Shown in pieces: positions 34,408 to 43,030 of a DNA stretch of 64,000 bases. The stretch lies in assembly GCA_038243635.1 (NCBI GenBank), contig JBBSQW010000001.1, forward strand, positions 221,441 through 285,440, in the 5' to 3' direction. The notes under the pieces were generated by a model. The model did not search any database. It was given only the letters and a program-made list of their open reading frames with translations, and had not been told where the DNA came from. The stretch is from Pseudopedobacter sp038243635. Its GTDB lineage: Bacteria > Bacteroidota > Bacteroidia > Sphingobacteriales > Sphingobacteriaceae. How positions within the stretch are numbered: position 1 is the stretch's first letter; each line of letters starts with the position of its first letter. The position numbers and the translations under genes were made by a program.

Positions 34408-35577
34408 ATGAAAAAAGTAATCATCACAGCAATTGTATCCATGGTCTTATTAGGCTGTGCGAGAAACAAGATGATAGAAGCTCCAAGGGAAAGTTCTGCG
34501 TCTGATGAGAAAATGACTGCTGATGAAAACCAGTCACAACAACAGACGCAACTCCAAGCTGGGCAAGTAACAGCAGGCGAATGGAATGATTTGTCAAACT
34601 GGCCATTTTGGAACTCCATAAACAAAGACTCAACATTTTCTGGAATGGCTGAACATTGGGGGTATAATCTTGATAATAGAATTTCGATAAACCTGCAAAG
34701 TGGTTCAACCATTTTAGCTAATGTTCCGGTTGAATTGGTCAACGTTAATAATCAAGTGGTTTGGCAATCCAAAACTGACAATAAAGGAAATGCTGAATTC
34801 TGGCCATACCAGGTAAACGGCAACCAATCCACTTTAAACAACTTAAAGATAAAAGTTGGAGAGGAATTATTTTCGGATCTTAAAACGACCAAAGACAAAC
34901 AAGTTAATAAGTTGGTTTTAGAAAACACAGTGAAACACAACACAGCTAAAAAAATTGATATCGCTTTTATGGTTGACGCTACTGGTTCAATGGGCGATGA
35001 ATTAGAGTATTTAAAGGTTGAATTAACGGATGTAATTGCAAAGGTCAAAACTAAAAACCCAACCGCGACAGTTAATATGGGCGCAGTTTTTTACAGGGAC
35101 AAGGGCGATGACTACGTGACTAGAAAATCAGATTTTTCAACAGATATTGATCAGACCGTTAAATTTATTAAAAAGCAGTCTGCAGATGGTGGTGGAGACT
35201 TCCCCGAAGCCGTGGATATTGCATTAAGCGAAAGCATTAACGATTTACAATGGTCGTCAGATGCCACATCCAGGATATTATTTTTGGTATTAGATGCTCC
35301 ACCTCATTATGAAAAAGACGTTATTACTAAAATTCACAACCTGATTGCATTGGCAAGTCGTAAGGGAATAAAAATTATCCCTATAACTGCGAGTGGAATT
35401 GATAAGGAAACAGAATTTTTAATGCGCTATATGGCAATTGCAACGAACGGAACTTATGTTTTTATAACTAATGACAGTGGAATTGGCGGCGATCATTTAG
35501 TGGCTTCCGTCGGAAAGTATCAAGTAGAATTCTTAAATAATTTAATGGAAAGATTGATCAACGAAAGTTTAAAATAG
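34408..35577 (+). CDS. Lipoprotein with von Willebrand A domain
   Basis: This 389-residue lipoprotein has a lipobox VLLGC (Cys17), a Gln/Ser-rich linker to about residue 55, a small carboxypeptidase-regulatory-like beta domain (residues about 90-135, VPVELVNVNNQVVWQSKTD) and a von Willebrand A domain from residue 183. The metal-ion-dependent adhesion site is present as Asp190-Ala-Thr-Gly-Ser194-Met, so it should bind a divalent metal and a protein partner. Family relatives act in adhesion or as envelope-located binding modules. This is the clearest domain architecture in the island. Confidence 0.9.
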   Translation: MKKVIITAIVSMVLLGCARNKMIEAPRESSASDEKMTADENQSQQQTQLQAGQVTAGEWNDLSNWPFWNSINKDSTFSGMAEHWGYNLDNRISINLQSGSTILANVPVELVNVNNQVVWQSKTDNKGNAEFWPYQVNGNQSTLNNLKIKVGEELFSDLKTTKDKQVNKLVLENTVKHNTAKKIDIAFMVDATGSMGDELEYLKVELTDVIAKVKTKNPTATVNMGAVFYRDKGDDYVTRKSDFSTDIDQTVKFIKKQSADGGGDFPEAVDIALSESINDLQWSSDATSRILFLVLDAPPHYEKDVITKIHNLIALASRKGIKIIPITASGIDKETEFLMRYMAIATNGTYVFITNDSGIGGDHLVASVGKYQVEFLNNLMERLINESLK

Positions 35578-35889
35578 CTAGTAGGAGACATTTCGGGTTT
35601 AATAGTTTCAGTTCGAAACCGAATATTTAAATTGCCGGTCATAATCAATTCTATATCCTTTACCTAAAATTGAAAATTAATACCATTTATACATACATAT
35701 TGTTCTAAAATTAAAACACATAGGTACATTTTTCAGTTTGTGGCGATTCCGAATGGTTGAGCTTACATAGCGTCCCGCTTTGAGGAACATAGACTATGTT
35801 TCCTATTTCTTTCTGAAAAACCTATGTCTCTATGTGTTTTCAAAAATCACCATTAAATTTTATTAACCATTATTGGTATAAGAATCAAA
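35578..35889. other. Intergenic gap holding a palindromic element
   Basis: This 312-bp stretch has no open frame of note. Its right half is occupied by the inverted-repeat element at 35,713-35,840 described separately. The left half is featureless AT-rich DNA. The promoter of the gene at 35,890 probably lies between 35,840 and 35,889, but no clear TAnnTTTG box is seen. Confidence 0.6.
35713..35840. repeat. Nested inverted repeat, MITE/REP-like
   Basis: The outer arms are 35,713-35,736 (AAAACACATAG...TTTTTCAG) and 35,813-35,840 (CTGAAAAA...CTATGTGTTTT), which pair with a few small gaps. Inside lies a second palindrome, 35,783-35,804 (AGGAACATAG, one base, CTATGTTTCCT). ACATAG/CTATG recurs in every arm. 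A 128-bp element made of nested inverted repeats, with no coding capacity, is what a non-autonomous mobile element or REP-type repeat looks like. Copies elsewhere in the genome would decide this. Confidence 0.6.
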
Positions 35890-36693
35890 ATGAAAAAACT
35901 GATCTATTTACTGCCTATCGTATTACTTACTGCTTGCCAACAAAACACCAATCAATCAGGATTAAAACAATCGGAAACTTTTAAAAGTCTAGCCAAGGAT
36001 ACTACAGTCAAGAATATGGCTGTTAGGGATAATGCTGTTAAATCCATTAAAAATATCGTCTTTAAAAAAGCAAACACAAAGGGGATTTTATTGGGCAACC
36101 ACATTAAGCTACTTGATGAGAATCAAACCGAAATCAAAGATATTTCATTTCTGAATGAGAAAATTGTACTAGTTTTAGGTTCAAGTAACAACTATTTCAA
36201 GGCCAAACCGACGGATAAATATTGCCAAGAATTTAAATATGTTAAGATAAAATTTAACGATGTAGAAGGTTATGTGAACGGAAGAATGGTCTACGAACTA
36301 ACACACGACGAGCAGAATAAAGCTTTCAAAATCGATGATAATAAACTTTCATTTACCCCCACCAACTATTATGGTATCGGCGTTGCGGATGATAATGGTT
36401 TAACTGGATGCCAAACCCAAAATCCGGTTATTTTCTATGATAAAAATGCGCAATATGAGGGACTTGTAAAAATGATAAAGAATAAATATGTGTATGACGA
36501 TTATCCATATTTTGAACTTAAAGCTGATGATGGTTGTTATGATGAAATTGTAAGCGTTAAAAAGCAAGACGAAAAGTATGTTCTCGAAATAAAAAGAGAT
36601 TTTCAAGAAGGAATAGCAACGATGATTGTGGCAAAACGCTTTCCTTTTACAATAAACAATCGTTCCAAAAAAATCAAACAGCATGATTACTAG
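35890..36693 (+). CDS. Lipoprotein with SH3-like segment
   Basis: This 267-residue lipoprotein has a lipobox VLLTAC with cysteine at residue 16. Residues about 70-140 (HIKLLDENQTEIKDISFL, VKIKFNDVEGYVNGRMVYEL) look like a bacterial SH3-like barrel, ending in the typical 'EGYVNGR' strand. The C-terminal half is unrecognised and contains cysteines in GLTGCQTQNP and DDGCYDEI. It is the last member of the island. Confidence 0.75.
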   Translation: MKKLIYLLPIVLLTACQQNTNQSGLKQSETFKSLAKDTTVKNMAVRDNAVKSIKNIVFKKANTKGILLGNHIKLLDENQTEIKDISFLNEKIVLVLGSSNNYFKAKPTDKYCQEFKYVKIKFNDVEGYVNGRMVYELTHDEQNKAFKIDDNKLSFTPTNYYGIGVADDNGLTGCQTQNPVIFYDKNAQYEGLVKMIKNKYVYDDYPYFELKADDGCYDEIVSVKKQDEKYVLEIKRDFQEGIATMIVAKRFPFTINNRSKKIKQHDY

Positions 36694-36858
36694 CAACATA
36701 ATACGTTTTTTGATTAAAACTATTTAAGCAGAATTTTAACGGAAAACGCCATAAATCCTATTCAGTACTTGATTATTCCAATTAAAAATTTAAATATCTA
36801 CACATCAGATTATGTCAAAATAATTTCAAACTTGTAAAATCTGCTTAACTTGCACTCA

Positions 36859-38541
36859 ATGGAAAATAAAGAAATTTCTAGAAAATTCAAGCTTTTAGGT
36901 CAACTAATGGAACTTAATGAGGAGAACTCATTTAAGATAAGAACGATAAACAATGCTGCTTTTAAAATTGATAAGTTACCTTTTAAATTAAAAGACAAAA
37001 CGCTTAATGAATTAGAAAGCATAGACGGAATTGGGAAGAGTACGGCTTCAAAAATTGTGGAGCTTTTAACGGATGGTAACATTGCTGAGCTAGATACTTT
37101 AATTGCTAATACGCCGGAGGGCATATTAGAGATGATGACCATTAAAGGTTTGGGACCAAAAAAAGTTAAGGTTGTATGGGATGAACTTGGCATTGATAAC
37201 GTAGGTGAGCTATATTACGCTTGTAACGAGAACCGACTGATTGAAGCTAAGGGATTCGGGCTGAAAACTCAAGAAGAGATCAAGAAAGCGATTGAGTTTA
37301 AAATGGCCAATGCGGGAAGATACCTGTATGCCAAGGTTGAGAAAATTGTGGAGGATTACCGGTCTCAATTTGAGAAAGCTTTAAAGACTTTAGATAAACA
37401 AGCGGAAGTTTTAATTTCTGGTGCTTTTAGAAGGAAGTGTGAGATTATTGATTCATTGACGTTTTTAGCTATTACTGAGCAACCTACTTCTGTTTTGGCA
37501 AAGCAATTTGATGCTGAAGTATTTGAAATTTCAGTTTCCGACATTTCCATCGCCTTAAAAGACCAAACTGGTTTAACTATAAAAATTCTTGTATGCAGTT
37601 TGGCTGACAAAGCTTTTAAATTATTTGAGAGTACAGGCTGTGAAGAACATGTTTTAAAAGTGAAAGCGCTTTTAAAAGAAAGAACCCTGTTTGTTAGTGA
37701 GGAAGAATTATATAAAGCTGCTGGTTTGGCGTTTATTTTCCCTGAGTTACGAGAAGATGGTAACGAAATAAACAAAGCACTACAGAACCAACTCCCTAAA
37801 TTAATTAAGCTTTCGGATTTAAAAGGTGCTTTGCACAACCACAGCACTTGGAGTGACGGTATACATACCTTGAAAGAAATGGCTTTGTATTGTCGAGATA
37901 TTTTAAAACTGGAATATTTAGGAATTTCTGATCACTCTAAAACTGCAGGTTATGCTGGTGGCTTAAGTATTGAACGCGTTTTGCAACAACACGAAGAAAT
38001 TGAAGCATTAAATAGAGAGCTTAATCCTTTCAAAATATTTAAAGGAATTGAATCGGACATTTTAAGTGATGGTAGTCTTGATTACCCAGATGAGATTTTG
38101 GCAAAATTTGATTTTGTAGTTGCATCCGTACACTCGGCTATGAAAATGGACGAAGAAAAAGCAACAGAGCGTTTGATAAAAGCCATTGAAAATCCGTACA
38201 CTACAATTTTAGGACACCCGACCGGCAGACTTTTACTAAGCAGAGCTGGCTATCCAATAAATTATCGAAAAATAATTGACGCTTGTGCTGAAAACAATGT
38301 TGTGATAGAGATTAATGCAAATCCACTAAGACTGGATTTAGACTGGAGGTGGCACCAATATGCTTTAGAAAAAGGTGTTTTATTGGCTGTGAATCCAGAC
38401 GCACACCGAAATGAAGGATTTATGGATATGCAATATGGAATTTATGTAGGCAGAAAAGGTGGTCTTACTAAAGAAAAATGCTTGAATTCTTTTAACTTAG
38501 TCGAAATCTCGAGATTCTTCGATGGTAAAAAATCTCAATAA
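36859..38541 (+). CDS. polX: PolX-like HhH/PHP protein with degenerate polymerase site
   Basis: This 560-residue protein has the full length and order of bacterial PolX: an N-terminal 8-kDa-like region, helix-hairpin-helix motifs (SIDGIGKSTASK near 54-65, TIKGLGPKKVK near 94-104), a palm region and a C-terminal PHP domain (about 323-555). The PHP metal ligands look complete: HNHSTWSDG (326-334), ISDHS, GIESD, ASVHS, LGHPTGR and NPDAH. In contrast, the palm motif that should read like GS-RR-GDxD is GAFRRKCEIIDSLTF (188-202), so two catalytic aspartates are missing, and the third Asp position also seems replaced (GLTIKIL). It is probably a PHP 3'-5' exonuclease or phosphoesterase in DNA repair without polymerase activity. 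ATG 36,859 was preferred to TTG 36,850. Confidence 0.85.
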   Translation: MENKEISRKFKLLGQLMELNEENSFKIRTINNAAFKIDKLPFKLKDKTLNELESIDGIGKSTASKIVELLTDGNIAELDTLIANTPEGILEMMTIKGLGPKKVKVVWDELGIDNVGELYYACNENRLIEAKGFGLKTQEEIKKAIEFKMANAGRYLYAKVEKIVEDYRSQFEKALKTLDKQAEVLISGAFRRKCEIIDSLTFLAITEQPTSVLAKQFDAEVFEISVSDISIALKDQTGLTIKILVCSLADKAFKLFESTGCEEHVLKVKALLKERTLFVSEEELYKAAGLAFIFPELREDGNEINKALQNQLPKLIKLSDLKGALHNHSTWSDGIHTLKEMALYCRDILKLEYLGISDHSKTAGYAGGLSIERVLQQHEEIEALNRELNPFKIFKGIESDILSDGSLDYPDEILAKFDFVVASVHSAMKMDEEKATERLIKAIENPYTTILGHPTGRLLLSRAGYPINYRKIIDACAENNVVIEINANPLRLDLDWRWHQYALEKGVLLAVNPDAHRNEGFMDMQYGIYVGRKGGLTKEKCLNSFNLVEISRFFDGKKSQ

Positions 38542-38564
38542 TTATACCTATTCTATATATAAAG

Positions 38565-39182
38565 ATGATCAGCAAGCTTTGTAACCAAATATTTGAACAG
38601 TCCATAAGTGATTATCACATCAATAATGGGATTGATTTTAAGTTTGAAAATCCTTATCAGCCGGTTACTATTGAGTTTCTTTTATACAAAAAAAACTGGA
38701 TAGATACCGCTCAGTGGCACATGGAAGACGTTGTCCGAAACCCCAATATTGATTGCAGCGAAGGTTTAGAGTGGAAAAGAAGAATTGATGCTTCAAACCA
38801 AGAAAGAACTGATTTGGTTGAATTTATAGATAGCTATTTTTTAGAACGTTTTAAAGAACGTAAACCAAAAGCAGAGGCTAAAATAAATACCGAAAGTCCA
38901 GCTTGGGCAATTGATAGACTCTCGATACTAGCGCTGAAAGTGTTTCATATGCGTGAAGAAGCCGAACGGGCTAATGCAAGTGAACAGCACAAAGCAACAT
39001 GTAGGGAGAAACTTTCCGTTTTACTACAACAAAGAACAGATCTTTCGCAGTCTATTGATGAGCTAATTAGTGATATAGAAAACGGAGAAAAGTATATGAG
39101 GGTATATAAACAATTGAAAATGTATAACGACCCGAGCCTAAATCCGGTATTATATAACTTAAACAATGAAAAAAATGGCTAA
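38565..39182 (+). CDS. DUF4254 domain protein
   Basis: This 205-residue cytoplasmic protein matches the DUF4254 family (SDYHINNGIDFKFENPYQ, LLYKKNWIDTAQWHMEDVVRNP, SPAWAIDRLSILALKVFHM). It appears largely helical. In Bacteroidota the family often sits directly upstream of a family 9 glycosyltransferase, and here the two genes overlap by 17 bp, so a role in lipopolysaccharide or surface glycan assembly is likely. The biochemical role is unknown. Confidence 0.85.
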   Translation: MISKLCNQIFEQSISDYHINNGIDFKFENPYQPVTIEFLLYKKNWIDTAQWHMEDVVRNPNIDCSEGLEWKRRIDASNQERTDLVEFIDSYFLERFKERKPKAEAKINTESPAWAIDRLSILALKVFHMREEAERANASEQHKATCREKLSVLLQQRTDLSQSIDELISDIENGEKYMRVYKQLKMYNDPSLNPVLYNLNNEKNG

Positions 39183-40212
39183 TAGGCGTAAAGTCTTAAT
39201 CATTCGTTTCTCAGCAATGGGAGATGTTGCTATGACGGCTCCTATTGTTAAAAAAATAACTGAACAAAACCCAGAAGTCGAATTTATTTATTTGACTAGA
39301 AGGCTTTTCGAGCCTTTTTTTGCGGACATACCAAACCTCACTTTCCAGCAATTTGACCCTAAAGTTTATAAAGGTTTATCTGGTTTGTACCGATTATATC
39401 GAACATTAAAAAAACTAAGCATAACTGAAGTTGCCGATTTGCATTTTAATTTAAGATCGCGAATTATCAGCTTTTTCTTTAGTACCAACGGCGTTAACGT
39501 AGCACATTTAGATAAAGGAAGAAACGAAAAAAAACAACTCACCAGCAGATACAACAAAATTTTACATCCGCTTAAACCTATGTGGATGCGCTATAAAGAG
39601 GTTTTTGAAAATTTAGGGCTTAATGCTGAAGTTGTAAACGAGCTTAAACCTGAAGCAGAAGCTATTTTGCCACAAGTTGAAGCAATTACTGGCTTAAAAG
39701 GCAACTTTAAATGGGTTGGCATTTCTCCTTTTGCGCAACACTTACAAAAAGTTTATCCGATAGCAAAAATGGGTGAGGTAGTTAAAGCACTGGATGAACA
39801 AAATATCAAAACTTTTATTTTTGGAGGTGGCGAAGAAGAAAAAATCATCGCTGAGAAATGGCAATTAAACTACCGCAACTGTATTTCTGTAATTGGAAAA
39901 ATTAACCTAAAAGAAGAGTTAAATTTAATTGCCCAGCTTGACTTAATGATTAGTATGGATTCTGCAGGAATGCATCTTGCATCTTTAAAAAACATTCCCG
40001 TTATATCAATCTGGGGAGCCACGCACCCATTTGCAGGCTTCTTAGGATTTGGTCAAAAAGAAGAGAACTGCGTTCAGTCTGAAATATCTTGCAGACCTTG
40101 TTCTGTTTATGGAAACAAGCCTTGTTTTAGAGGAGATTTGGCCTGCATGCAATTAATAGACCCAAAAGAAATCATCAATAAAACATTACACTTACTTAAA
40201 ACTGATGAATAA
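39166..40212 (+). CDS. Glycosyltransferase family 9 (heptosyltransferase-like)
   Basis: This 348-residue cytoplasmic enzyme belongs to glycosyltransferase family 9, which transfers ADP-heptose-type sugars to the lipopolysaccharide core. The N-terminal Rossmann motif is VLIIRFSAMGDVAMTAP; the C-terminal donor-binding half includes SMDSAGMHLASLKNIPVISIWGATHP. It overlaps the DUF4254 gene by 17 bp and the phosphatase gene by 8 bp, so the three are coupled. Met4 (39,175) is an alternative start. The acceptor sugar cannot be told from sequence. Confidence 0.9.
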   Translation: MKKMANRRKVLIIRFSAMGDVAMTAPIVKKITEQNPEVEFIYLTRRLFEPFFADIPNLTFQQFDPKVYKGLSGLYRLYRTLKKLSITEVADLHFNLRSRIISFFFSTNGVNVAHLDKGRNEKKQLTSRYNKILHPLKPMWMRYKEVFENLGLNAEVVNELKPEAEAILPQVEAITGLKGNFKWVGISPFAQHLQKVYPIAKMGEVVKALDEQNIKTFIFGGGEEEKIIAEKWQLNYRNCISVIGKINLKEELNLIAQLDLMISMDSAGMHLASLKNIPVISIWGATHPFAGFLGFGQKEENCVQSEISCRPCSVYGNKPCFRGDLACMQLIDPKEIINKTLHLLKTDE

Positions 40213-40702
40213 AAAACTACTATTGATAAGGCATTCTAAGTCTGACTGGGCGGATGCAAATTTGAGTGATTTTAATCGTCCGTTAAACCCACGTGGACTG
40301 AGAGATAGCGTTGACATGGCACAGCGCATAGCGATGCAAAAACTTATTCCAGAAAAACTAGTGAGTAGCCCGGCAATAAGAGCAATAACTACTTGCCAAT
40401 TGATGGCGAAAAACTGGAAAAAAGACGTTTCAGCAATCGTTCAAGAAACTAAAATATATGAAGCAAATGTGCAAAGTTTATTAAAAATAGTAAATGAATT
40501 TAATGATGACGATGATTACGTAGCATTATTTGGGCATAACAACGGCATTACAGATTTAGCGGTTTACTTAACCGATGCAGATTTGTTTAACATACCTACT
40601 TGTGGCATGGCTTTAATTGAATTTCCGTTTGATAATTGGAAAATGGTAAGTAAGCATAGCGGTGATTTATTAGCTTATGATTACCCTAGACAAGAAGCTT
40701 AA
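40205..40702 (+). CDS. Histidine phosphatase family protein (SixA-like)
   Basis: This 165-residue protein is a phosphoglycerate-mutase-like histidine phosphatase. The catalytic RHSKSDW motif is near residue 9 and the second His is in FGHNNGITDL. Family members of this size (SixA type) remove phosphate from phosphohistidine or small phospho-metabolites in the cytoplasm. It overlaps the glycosyltransferase gene by 8 bp, and its stop overlaps the convergent dprA stop by 4 bp. Confidence 0.88.
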   Translation: MNKKLLLIRHSKSDWADANLSDFNRPLNPRGLRDSVDMAQRIAMQKLIPEKLVSSPAIRAITTCQLMAKNWKKDVSAIVQETKIYEANVQSLLKIVNEFNDDDDYVALFGHNNGITDLAVYLTDADLFNIPTCGMALIEFPFDNWKMVSKHSGDLLAYDYPRQEA

Positions 40703-41787
40703 TTTAATCGGTAAACCCTGCCTGGGAGTGCAATAATTACCGATTGCATTTCCAAGTTTAGCAATAACATTGCTAATTTACTTTGTGGCATATTGAGTTT
40801 TAATTGTAGATCATCAATCGCTATTGTTTTTGCTTCTTTAATCAATTCTACAACTTCCAGTTCATCTTTTGTTAAATTGAGAAAGAGTTTGGGCGCTTCT
40901 TTCTTTTGAGAATTGGAATTTTGCTGCCAACCTATAATGTATTCAATATCTTGTGGGCGTGTGATTAAATTTGCTCTGTTGGTTTTAATTAAAAAATTGC
41001 ATCCTTCAGAAAACTCATCATCTATTCTACCTGGTAAGGCAAAAACATCTTTATTATAAGAATTAGCAATCTCGGCAGTGATAAGTGCCCCACCATTCTT
41101 CGCTGCTTCAACAATAATTACGGCATCGGCTAAACCAGCTATTATTCGATTTCTTTTAGGGAAGTTAGGACGATCAGGACTGGTTTGAGACGGGAATTCG
41201 GTTAGCAAGCCACCATTAGCCAACATACTTTCTGCAACTGAACGATGTAATGCAGGATAAATCCGATCTAAACCATGACCTAAAACCCCTACCGTACATT
41301 GTTTCATTGCTACTGCTGCTTTGTGCGCAGCCACATCAATTCCGTAAGCTAAGCCACTAACAATTAAAACGTTGTGTTCTTTTAAACCATCGATCAACTT
41401 CTCGCAAAAAGCTTTACCATAAGTACTTGCATTACGCGTACCCACAATGGCTACTATTTTCTGATTATTTAAATCGGCCTTACCTTTGAAATAAAGTAAC
41501 GCAGGGGAATCTGCACAGTTCTTTAATCGCTTTGGATAGTTTTTATCGGTATAAAATATAGGTTCTATCTTATACTTTTCAATAAACGTCATTTCTTGTT
41601 CAGCTCTTTCAAATGCTTGATGATTAGCAATTAGGTGAGCCGTTTTAGGTCCAATCCCTGGGATTTTCTCTAACGAACTTTTTTTAGCTTTAAAAACCTC
41701 TTCTGCACTACCGCAATAACTAACTAAAGATTTTATGGTGATGTCACCAATTCCTTTAACAAACGTAAGTGCAATTTTATGCAGCAT
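40699..41787 (-). CDS. dprA: DNA-processing protein DprA
   Basis: DprA loads RecA onto incoming single-stranded DNA during transformation. This 362-residue protein shows the usual order: N-terminal helix-hairpin-helix (SLEKIPGIGPKTAHLIA), a Rossmann-like core (IVAIVGTRNASTYGK, VSGLAYGIDVAAHKAA, LPGRIDDEFSEG) and a C-terminal winged-helix-like domain (about residues 290-362). It lies 6 bp downstream of rsmG on the same strand and converges on the phosphatase gene with a 4-bp overlap. Its presence alone does not prove competence. Confidence 0.95.
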   Translation of the reverse strand: MLHKIALTFVKGIGDITIKSLVSYCGSAEEVFKAKKSSLEKIPGIGPKTAHLIANHQAFERAEQEMTFIEKYKIEPIFYTDKNYPKRLKNCADSPALLYFKGKADLNNQKIVAIVGTRNASTYGKAFCEKLIDGLKEHNVLIVSGLAYGIDVAAHKAAVAMKQCTVGVLGHGLDRIYPALHRSVAESMLANGGLLTEFPSQTSPDRPNFPKRNRIIAGLADAVIIVEAAKNGGALITAEIANSYNKDVFALPGRIDDEFSEGCNFLIKTNRANLITRPQDIEYIIGWQQNSNSQKKEAPKLFLNLTKDELEVVELIKEAKTIAIDDLQLKLNMPQSKLAMLLLNLEMQSVIIALPGRVYRLN

Positions 41788-41793
41788 ATCTTT

Positions 41794-42426
41794 TTACTGA
41801 GCAGGAAAATACACTACGTATTTAGTGTCGAAAAATTCTTCTTTAAAATAATCTGATAAGGGAAACAACTGGATTCCTTTTAATTTTGAAGCGTCTAATT
41901 CTTCGGTTAAATCGCCACCTTTCAAATATAGAACTCCGTTTTTAAATTTTCCAGTAGTTCCTTTTATAAACTTGTTGCGAATCCAAGGGTAAAAATCTTT
42001 AAGTTGGGTAACCGCTCTAGAGACAATAAAATCGAATTTTTGCTCTACCTGTTCTGCTCTGCTGTGTACGCCTTTCAAATTTGTTAACCCAATGGCCGTA
42101 GCAACCTCATTAACTACTTTTATTTTTTTTCCGATAGAATCCACCAAAAGGAAATTAGTTTTAGGAAACAGAATGGCTAGTGGTATGCCCGGAAAACCGC
42201 CACCAGTACCCACATCCAAAATCTCTTGACCTGGCAAAAAACTCACCACTTTAGCTATGCCCAATGAATGCAGAATATGTCTTTCATAAAGCAAATCAAT
42301 ATCCTTACGACTAATTACATTTATCTGCGAATTCCAAGTCTGGTATAACTCAAACAACATGTTAAACTGTTTAATTTGAGTGGGTGTTAGGTCAGGAAAG
42401 TATTGTTGGATTAAGTTAGAAGTCAC
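41794..42426 (-). CDS. rsmG: 16S rRNA (guanine-527-N7) methyltransferase RsmG
   Basis: This 210-residue enzyme methylates G527 of 16S rRNA with S-adenosylmethionine. The cofactor motif ILDVGTGGGFPGIPLAI and the family segment ISRKDIDLLYERHILHSL are clear, as is IVSRAVTQLKDFYPWI. The length is normal. The gene start overlaps the sigma factor stop by 11 bp, so it is translated from a shared message. Confidence 0.95.
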   Translation of the reverse strand: MTSNLIQQYFPDLTPTQIKQFNMLFELYQTWNSQINVISRKDIDLLYERHILHSLGIAKVVSFLPGQEILDVGTGGGFPGIPLAILFPKTNFLLVDSIGKKIKVVNEVATAIGLTNLKGVHSRAEQVEQKFDFIVSRAVTQLKDFYPWIRNKFIKGTTGKFKNGVLYLKGGDLTEELDASKLKGIQLFPLSDYFKEEFFDTKYVVYFPAQ

Positions 42427-43030
42427 TTTTTAAGCTTTTTTTTCTGCGGGTAAGTACATTAGACAATAAATCTCGACCTCTAAACAACTGCGCTTTTACT
42501 GTTCCTAGCGGTAAATCCATTCGTTCGGCAATTTCTTCATAAGATAGTTCATCAAAATATCGCAGGATAATTAATGTTTTATACCTAGCCGGGAGCTTGT
42601 CAATTATTTCTTTAAGCTGTTCTGTTTGTTGCTTTTTTATTGAGTGTTCTTCTGGGTTTAAACCGTCACTTCTAATTTCGTAAACTTTGTCTTCTCCCCC
42701 GTCGTAACTCATGCTGTCTATAGAAGTTGTGGCTATTTTCTTTTTACGGATAAAATCGATACTTCCATTTGTTGCAATTCTAAACAACCAAGTACTAAAA
42801 GCATAATCTGGACGATATTTCTCTAAATTCTCAAATGCTTTAGCAAAAGTAGTAACGGTGATATCCATTGCGTCATCCTTATTATTCACCATTTTAAGCA
42901 CCATAAAAAATATAGAGTCCTTATAACGCTGCATTAATTCGGCATAAGCTTTTTGATTTCCTTCCTTTGCTTTTTCAACCAAAGAGAAGTCGTTTTTTGC
43001 ATTATCAGAGAAATTTGGATTTACTTCCAT
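42416..43030 (-). CDS. ECF-type RNA polymerase sigma factor
   Basis: This 204-residue protein is a group 4 (ECF) sigma-70 factor. Region 2 covers about residues 20-95 (LMQRYKDSIFFMVLKMV, YAFSTWLFRIATN, IDFIRKKK) and region 4 about residues 135-195 (LPARYKTLIILRYFDELSYEEIAERMDLPLGTVK, LFRGRDLL). No anti-sigma gene is adjacent; instead it overlaps a glycosyltransferase gene upstream by 10 bp and rsmG downstream by 11 bp. This arrangement is common in Bacteroidota. The regulon is unknown. Confidence 0.93.
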   Translation of the reverse strand: MEVNPNFSDNAKNDFSLVEKAKEGNQKAYAELMQRYKDSIFFMVLKMVNNKDDAMDITVTTFAKAFENLEKYRPDYAFSTWLFRIATNGSIDFIRKKKIATTSIDSMSYDGGEDKVYEIRSDGLNPEEHSIKKQQTEQLKEIIDKLPARYKTLIILRYFDELSYEEIAERMDLPLGTVKAQLFRGRDLLSNVLTRRKKSLKSDF

